Source of the DNA: Sinomicrobium weinanense
Lineage (GTDB): Bacteria > Bacteroidota > Bacteroidia > Flavobacteriales > Flavobacteriaceae
DNA length: 64,000 nucleotides
Direction: 5' to 3'
NCBI RefSeq assembly: GCF_018863395.1
Contig: NZ_JAHKRR010000003.1
Coordinates: 310,001 to 374,000 of the forward strand
Position numbers and translations under genes: made by a program
Shown: piece after piece, positions 58,967 through 64,000 of the stretch
Position numbering within the stretch: position 1 is the stretch's first letter
How the letters are laid out: every line of letters starts with the position of its first letter
The notes under the pieces: model-generated
What the model saw: only the letters and a program-made list of their open reading frames with translations
The model's database searches: none
Told to the model about the DNA's origin: nothing

Positions 58967-60070
58967 TTGGAAAATTTAATTGTAAAATATCTCAACAACG
59001 AAATTTCACCGGAAGAACTGGCCGAGCTGAAAGAAAAACTAAAGGACCCCGGTTTTAAGCAATTATTCGAAGAATACAGGAAGGTCAACAGTCTTGCTGA
59101 ACTCAGTATCGGAAATATCAAAACGGATGAAAAGTTAAAAGCACTGGAAAAAGCTATCGGGGACCGCCCGAACAGGGTAGTTCGGTTTTCCCGTCAATAC
59201 TTCAGATACGCTGCTGTTTTTATATTGGCCATTGCCGTGGTTTCGGTATTATCGCTGATCTTTAAGAAAGGAGGTTTACCCGATGGAGACCGCAATCCAG
59301 CCATTACCCTAAAGCTGGAAGATGGTACGGTAAAAAAAATAACAGATGACAAACCCGTAATTACGGTCGATACCTATACCCGGACAAAGGATATCAATCC
59401 GGAAACAACAAAGACCAATAAGACCACTACGCCCCTTAATGAGCTTTCCGTACCCTATGGAAAAAGGGTGCGGGTGAAATTACCGGACGGTTCTGAAGTA
59501 TCCCTGAATGCAGGCAGTAAGCTGAAATACCCTTCTACTTTTAAAGAAAAAGGCCAGCGAAATGTATACCTCGAAGGGGAAGGATATTTTTCGGTAATCA
59601 GAAACGAAAAGGTTCCCTTTGTAGTCCATACTCCGAAAATGGACATAGAGGTTCTGGGGACTAAATTCAATGTTTCGTCCTTTTCAAATGATGACCGGAC
59701 AACCGCGGTGCTGGTAGAAGGAAGTGTTGCCGTTCGCGAAACAGTTACCCGAAAATCGGTGGTCATAAAGCCCGGTCAGGCTGCAATCGCAGAAGATAAC
59801 GGTATCTCAGTGAAAAAAGTGGAAGTCAGCAAATATGTTGCCTGGACCAGGGGTGAATTACTGTTTATCGATGACACCTTTGAAGACATCCTGAAAAAAC
59901 TGGAACGTCATTATAACGTATCCATTACCAATAAAGCCCCTTCCTTAAACCAGGTACGTTACAGTGGCAGGTTTGATACCGAAAGTATTGATCAGGTACT
60001 GGAAGCCTTTAAGATCAATACCGATTTTGAATACTATATCGAAAAAAATCGCATAATCATAAAAAACTAA
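58967..60070 (+). CDS. FecR-family anti-sigma factor
   Basis: A 367-aa inner-membrane anti-sigma factor with TTG start (58967). The cytoplasmic N-terminus (ENLIVKYLNNEISPEELAEL) binds the sigma factor. One membrane span (about 82-102) follows, then the periplasmic FecR domain (VPYGKRVRVKLPDGSEVSLN, EGEGYFSV, VLVEGSVAVRE) and a C-terminal DUF4974 secretin-like domain (FEDILKKLERHYNVSI). It should read the state of the SusC-like receptor through its STN domain and release the divergent sigma factor. Confidence 0.93.
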   Translation: MENLIVKYLNNEISPEELAELKEKLKDPGFKQLFEEYRKVNSLAELSIGNIKTDEKLKALEKAIGDRPNRVVRFSRQYFRYAAVFILAIAVVSVLSLIFKKGGLPDGDRNPAITLKLEDGTVKKITDDKPVITVDTYTRTKDINPETTKTNKTTTPLNELSVPYGKRVRVKLPDGSEVSLNAGSKLKYPSTFKEKGQRNVYLEGEGYFSVIRNEKVPFVVHTPKMDIEVLGTKFNVSSFSNDDRTTAVLVEGSVAVRETVTRKSVVIKPGQAAIAEDNGISVKKVEVSKYVAWTRGELLFIDDTFEDILKKLERHYNVSITNKAPSLNQVRYSGRFDTESIDQVLEAFKINTDFEYYIEKNRIIIKN

Positions 60071-60172
60071 AGGTCCTATGATGTAAAACCATTCCATAAA
60101 AAAGGGAAACGCGCCAACGTTTCCCCCGCTATCTTAAACAGATTTAAAATAGACTTAAACCATTCCAAAATT

Positions 60173-63100
60173 ATGAAAAAAACACCAATCCCGGGATTCG
60201 TGCGCCCGGGAATTACCAAAACCGGCCTGAAGATGAAACTTTCTTTACTGCTGTGTACCATATGCCTGCTCCAGGTCCAGGCCCGCTCCTATTCACAAAA
60301 ATCAAAAATTTCACTACGTGTGGAGCAGGTAGAGATCAGGGAAGTTTTCCGGGAAATTGAAAAGCAGTCAGACTTCAAAATACTCTACAAAACCAAAGAT
60401 GTACAAGGCCTGGACGCTGTAACACTGAAGGTGAGCAATGCATCGGCAGAGACCATATTGCAACTCGTACTGGAAAAAACATCACTGGCTTACCGGTTGG
60501 TCGACAAACAAATTGTCATTTACCGGAAGACGCAAAGCTCCTCCGAAAAACCAGCGCCGAAGCCGGTTGTCCAGGATAAAACAGACATTTCCGGAGTGGT
60601 GACCGATCCCAACGGAATGCCGCTTCCCGGGGCAACGGTCATCGTCAGGGAAACCGGGGAGGGTACCACTACAAACACCGACGGCCTCTATTCTATCAAG
60701 GTCCGGGACGACCACACCCTGGTTTTCAGCTTTGTCGGAATGGAGACCCGGGAGGTCAGTATAAACGGCAGGCATGAAATAGATATTACACTGAAAGAAG
60801 ACACACAATCCCTTGAAGAAATCGTATTGGTGGGATACGGCACCCAAAAAAGAAAAGACATCACCGGTTCTGTTTCCAAAATTAATGCCTCGGATATTCA
60901 GAAACTGGCACCGGCCAATTTTGACAACGCCCTGGTAGGGCGTGCCCCGGGAGTGTATGTCGTGCCCTCATCGGGAGCACCGGGAGCCGCGGCCTCCATC
61001 CGGATCAGGGGGATCACTTCTGTACTTGGAAATAACGAACCGCTGTATGTTATAGACGGGGTCCCCATTGAAATAAGCCAGGGACAGGGCAATGCCTTTT
61101 ATTCGGAGAGCTTCTCCAATTCCATATCTCCCCTGGCCTCCATAAACCCGCAGGACATCGAGAGTATCGATATTCTTAAAGATGCCTCGGCAACAGCGAT
61201 CTACGGGTCCAGAGGGGCCAACGGGGTCGTTATTGTCAACACCAAACAGGGGAGTTATTCCTCGGTACCCAGTATCAGCTTTAACACCATTACCAGCATT
61301 TCGGAGTTTACCAACAAATACTCCATGCTCGACAGCCGGGGGTTTCACCGTGTCATAGAAACAGCCTATAAAAATGCGGAGCAGGAACTGCCCGATGAAA
61401 ACGAGCTTTTTCCCTACGGCCGCGACATTAATACAGACTGGCAAAACGAGACGGACCAGGCTGCCGTCAACACCAATTATTACCTCAATATCAACGGGGG
61501 CTCCATGAATGGAGGGACCCTTTATTCGGTTTCCGCAGGGATCACAGACCAGAAAGGGGCCATTTACAACACCTCGTTCAGGCGTAATAACATCAGGGGC
61601 AAATTAGAGACCAAGGCTTCCGAGAAACTGAGGGTGGGGGTTAATTTTAATTACAGCGACTCCAAAAACAAGGGGAGTAACTCCACTTTTTATTACCAGA
61701 CCATACGTTACAGGCCGGACATCCCCATATTTGACGGAAATGGAAATTATGCCGTAGCCACCGATAGCGTGCAGTCCAATCCCTATGCCAAAGTGCGCTA
61801 TCCTTCCTATGTAGACACCAAAAACCTGTTGGTCTCCCTGTTCGGGGAATACCAGCTTGCCAATGGCCTGGTCTTTAAATCCATGTATTCCTACACCAAG
61901 GGAGACAACAAGAGTTTCAGGTACACGCCCAGCTACGATATTTTTGAGATCAGGAACAATCGCAAAGGGACCTTAAACCAGACAGATTCTGATTTTTCCT
62001 CCAGGATCTTCGACAATACCTTAACGTACAACAGGCGCCTGGACCAACACAGTATAAATGCCGTTGTCGGGGCTTCTTACACACAAAACAAGAGTAATTC
62101 CCAAACGATCAGAGCTACTGATTTCCCGGACGATTTTGTCATGGTAACACCAGGATCTGCTTCCAGTCAGACCCTTGAAAGCGGGGGGACCATAAGCGGG
62201 CTTTCTTCCTATTTTGTCAGGGCCAATTATAATTTCGACGATATTTATTACCTGACCTTTACCGGCCGGGCCGATAAATCGACCAAGTTCGGCCCGGAGA
62301 ACAGATGGGGCTATTTTCCTTCGGGAGCCATAGCCTGGCGAATATCGAGGATGCCCTTTATAGAAAACGCCGGTTCCGTAGACGATATTAAACTGAGGGC
62401 TTCCTACGGAAAGACCGGTTCGGCCAACTTCTCCGATTTTCAGTACGACACTTTCTTCAAGTCCGGAAGTTTTTACGATAATCACAATGGGGTGGTATCC
62501 AATACCATTCCCAACCCGGACATCAAATGGGAAACCACCAACCAGTTAGACATAGCGGTAGACTATTCCCTGTTTGACAGAAGGGTCAACGGCAGCTTAG
62601 GTTATTTTAACAAAAAGACATCAGACCAGATCCTGTCCAGGGATGTTACCCTCGAAACTGGCGGAAGCAGCCAGTTTGCCAACATAGGTGACTTTCAGAA
62701 TAAGGGCTTCGAGTTTCAGCTCAGTGTGGATATATTCCGGGAAAGCAGGTTTCAGTGGACCTCGGAAATTAACCTGTCCAGCATAAGCAGTAAAGTGTTA
62801 AAACTGAACGGAGGCTACTACCGCAACCTAACGGAAGGAGAATCCGTAAGCTACTTTTCGGGATACCGGGTAGAAGGTATTTTCCGGACACAGGATGAAA
62901 TAGACCGCCTGAACACGGCCTCTCCCACAGACGTATATCAATCCGGGCAGACCGCGCCGGGCGATTTTAAATACAGCGACGTTAACGGGGACGGATTTAT
63001 AGGTACGGATGATATTGATGTTATCGGCAATGCAGAACCCGATTTCTTCGGTGGATGGAATAACATTATAAGGTTCGGTAACCTGGAATTATCCACGCTG

Positions 63101-63541
63101 TTCAATTTTAGTGTGGGGAATTACCTGTTCAACGCCAATAAAAGGGATTTGTTGATCTTCAATAACTACGGATACAATTATTCCGACGACATCGTAAATG
63201 CCTGGAACGCAGACAATGCAAACAGCAGTGTTCCGAGATTAGTGGCCGGAGACCCCAATAACAACAGGCGGGACTCGGATTTCTTTATCGAGAACGCCTC
63301 TTTCTTTAAGTTAAAGAACATTCACCTGACCTATAAATTCGATCCGGGAGTACTGAAAAAGCTCTTTATACAAAAAGCCAGTATTTCCCTGTCTGCCAGT
63401 AATGTTTTTGTGATCACTTCTTACAGCGGCCTGGACCCCGAGGTAAATTACAATGCTGCGAATAATTTCAGCCAGGGATATGACAGTGCTGCCTACCCGA
63501 TAGTAAGGACATTTACATTAGGGCTCAACTTAAACTTATAA
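60173..63541 (+). CDS. SusC/RagA-type TonB-dependent transporter with STN domain
   Basis: A 1122-aa outer-membrane transporter. A signal peptide (about 20-38) is followed by an STN signalling domain (about 45-115), a carboxypeptidase-like beta-sandwich (about 143-215, GVVTDPNGMPLPGATVIV), the TonB-box region EEIVLVGYGTQKRKDITGSV, the plug (NDPLYVIDGVP-like NEPLYVIDGVP, SIDILKDASATAIYGSRGAN) and the barrel. The STN domain links it to the FecR/sigma pair next door. The imported ligand is unknown; SusC proteins act with a SusD lid, here the next gene. Confidence 0.95.
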   Translation: MKKTPIPGFVRPGITKTGLKMKLSLLLCTICLLQVQARSYSQKSKISLRVEQVEIREVFREIEKQSDFKILYKTKDVQGLDAVTLKVSNASAETILQLVLEKTSLAYRLVDKQIVIYRKTQSSSEKPAPKPVVQDKTDISGVVTDPNGMPLPGATVIVRETGEGTTTNTDGLYSIKVRDDHTLVFSFVGMETREVSINGRHEIDITLKEDTQSLEEIVLVGYGTQKRKDITGSVSKINASDIQKLAPANFDNALVGRAPGVYVVPSSGAPGAAASIRIRGITSVLGNNEPLYVIDGVPIEISQGQGNAFYSESFSNSISPLASINPQDIESIDILKDASATAIYGSRGANGVVIVNTKQGSYSSVPSISFNTITSISEFTNKYSMLDSRGFHRVIETAYKNAEQELPDENELFPYGRDINTDWQNETDQAAVNTNYYLNINGGSMNGGTLYSVSAGITDQKGAIYNTSFRRNNIRGKLETKASEKLRVGVNFNYSDSKNKGSNSTFYYQTIRYRPDIPIFDGNGNYAVATDSVQSNPYAKVRYPSYVDTKNLLVSLFGEYQLANGLVFKSMYSYTKGDNKSFRYTPSYDIFEIRNNRKGTLNQTDSDFSSRIFDNTLTYNRRLDQHSINAVVGASYTQNKSNSQTIRATDFPDDFVMVTPGSASSQTLESGGTISGLSSYFVRANYNFDDIYYLTFTGRADKSTKFGPENRWGYFPSGAIAWRISRMPFIENAGSVDDIKLRASYGKTGSANFSDFQYDTFFKSGSFYDNHNGVVSNTIPNPDIKWETTNQLDIAVDYSLFDRRVNGSLGYFNKKTSDQILSRDVTLETGGSSQFANIGDFQNKGFEFQLSVDIFRESRFQWTSEINLSSISSKVLKLNGGYYRNLTEGESVSYFSGYRVEGIFRTQDEIDRLNTASPTDVYQSGQTAPGDFKYSDVNGDGFIGTDDIDVIGNAEPDFFGGWNNIIRFGNLELSTLFNFSVGNYLFNANKRDLLIFNNYGYNYSDDIVNAWNADNANSSVPRLVAGDPNNNRRDSDFFIENASFFKLKNIHLTYKFDPGVLKKLFIQKASISLSASNVFVITSYSGLDPEVNYNAANNFSQGYDSAAYPIVRTFTLGLNLNL

Positions 63542-63546
63542 TTACT

Positions 63547-64000
63547 ATGAGAACAATTAAAAACACCATATACCGCCTATCCGCAGCCGCTACCCTATCA
63601 CTGCTCTTTGCTTCATGTGAAATCACCGATGTTACGGATGTAGAACCGGTATACCAGGTTTCCGAAGACAAGGTGATCACCAATATAGAACAGGCACAAA
63701 CGGCCCTGTACGGAGTTTATGGCACCCTGGTTTCAGGCGCGGAATACATCAGTTATATGCCTGCCCTGACCTCCATGATGGGAACCACGATGCAGCCCGG
63801 GAGCTTTGGTGGCGGCGCGGAAAATGCATTTTTTATAAATGAGGTCACCCCGGACAATTATTATCTGGAATTTATATATACCAAAATGTATTTTCTCATC
63901 AACAATGCAAACCATGTGATCTCCAAGACAGAAATGCTGAATACGAACGATCCGCGAAAAAAGGAGATCATTGCAGAAGCCAGGTTTTTAAGGGCGCAGT
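63547..64000 (+). CDS. SusD/RagB-like lipoprotein (partial)
   Basis: The gene starts with ATG at 63547, 6 bp after the SusC-like stop, and leaves the right edge after 151 codons. MRTIKNTIYRLSAAATLSLL is followed by the lipobox SLLFASC. QAQTALYGVYGTLVS and the later EARFLRAQ are the typical SusD patterns. It is the surface lid of the SusC transporter. No glycan-degrading gene is visible before the edge. Confidence 0.92.
   Translation, partial: MRTIKNTIYRLSAAATLSLLFASCEITDVTDVEPVYQVSEDKVITNIEQAQTALYGVYGTLVSGAEYISYMPALTSMMGTTMQPGSFGGGAENAFFINEVTPDNYYLEFIYTKMYFLINNANHVISKTEMLNTNDPRKKEIIAEARFLRAQ

Overview
The window reads as chromosome of a Bacteroidota member, most likely Flavobacteriia. Reasons: SusC/SusD and STN-type TonB receptors, a FecR/ECF-sigma pair, NtrC-type and hybrid two-component proteins, DUF3127 and DUF4301 proteins, Bacteroidota-style promoters (TTTG, about 19-21 nt, TAnnTTTG) and no clear Shine-Dalgarno sequences. 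No species is named.

Left chromosomal part (1-31.6 kb). The start of a probable rimP leaves the left edge. A leftward run follows: acetolactate decarboxylase, a double ABM protein, two short-chain dehydrogenases and an aldo/keto reductase. Then come tag, aat, an AtoE-like permease, DUF3127, flavin reductase, a histidine kinase, HIT, greA and a Rieske-like lipoprotein. A TPP riboswitch controls a TonB receptor, beside a 16 x 8-bp tandem repeat and a large hybrid kinase. After a retropepsin-like protease and an NtrC-type regulator lies a PepSY-like gene with a decayed 3' copy. A leftward operon YkoF-like / PnuC-like / NadR-kinase-like / DUF4301 looks like thiamine salvage. PPTase, ahcY, xth, an OmpA lipoprotein, tas-like and bioB lead to tRNA-Leu(CAA).

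Island (31656-55447). A 23.8-kb, visibly more AT-rich element sits in the 3' end of tRNA-Leu. It is bounded by a 17-bp direct repeat, with paired GGTGGCAAA arm-type sites inside both ends. A tyrosine integrase, a MerR-like DNA-binding protein, MobC-like protein, relaxase and candidate oriT make it an integrative mobilizable element (no type IV secretion genes are seen). Its cargo is one tight eight-gene leftward operon (48815 to 31792): AbiEi-like, AbiEii-like nucleotidyltransferase, N6-adenine DNA methylase, specificity subunit, a NERD-kinase-kinase-P-loop fusion of 1381 aa, a 520-aa helical protein, a 1799-aa HerA-like ATPase and a PP2C phosphatase. There is no HsdR. The set resembles the methylation-associated defence system (MADS), with a phosphatase and a type IV toxin-antitoxin pair welded on. 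This is the most interesting object in the window.

Right chromosomal part (55.4-64 kb). After the native tRNA terminator and a small gene remnant come an S41 peptidase lipoprotein, an ECF sigma factor, a divergent FecR anti-sigma factor, a SusC-like receptor with STN domain, and the start of a SusD-like lipoprotein.
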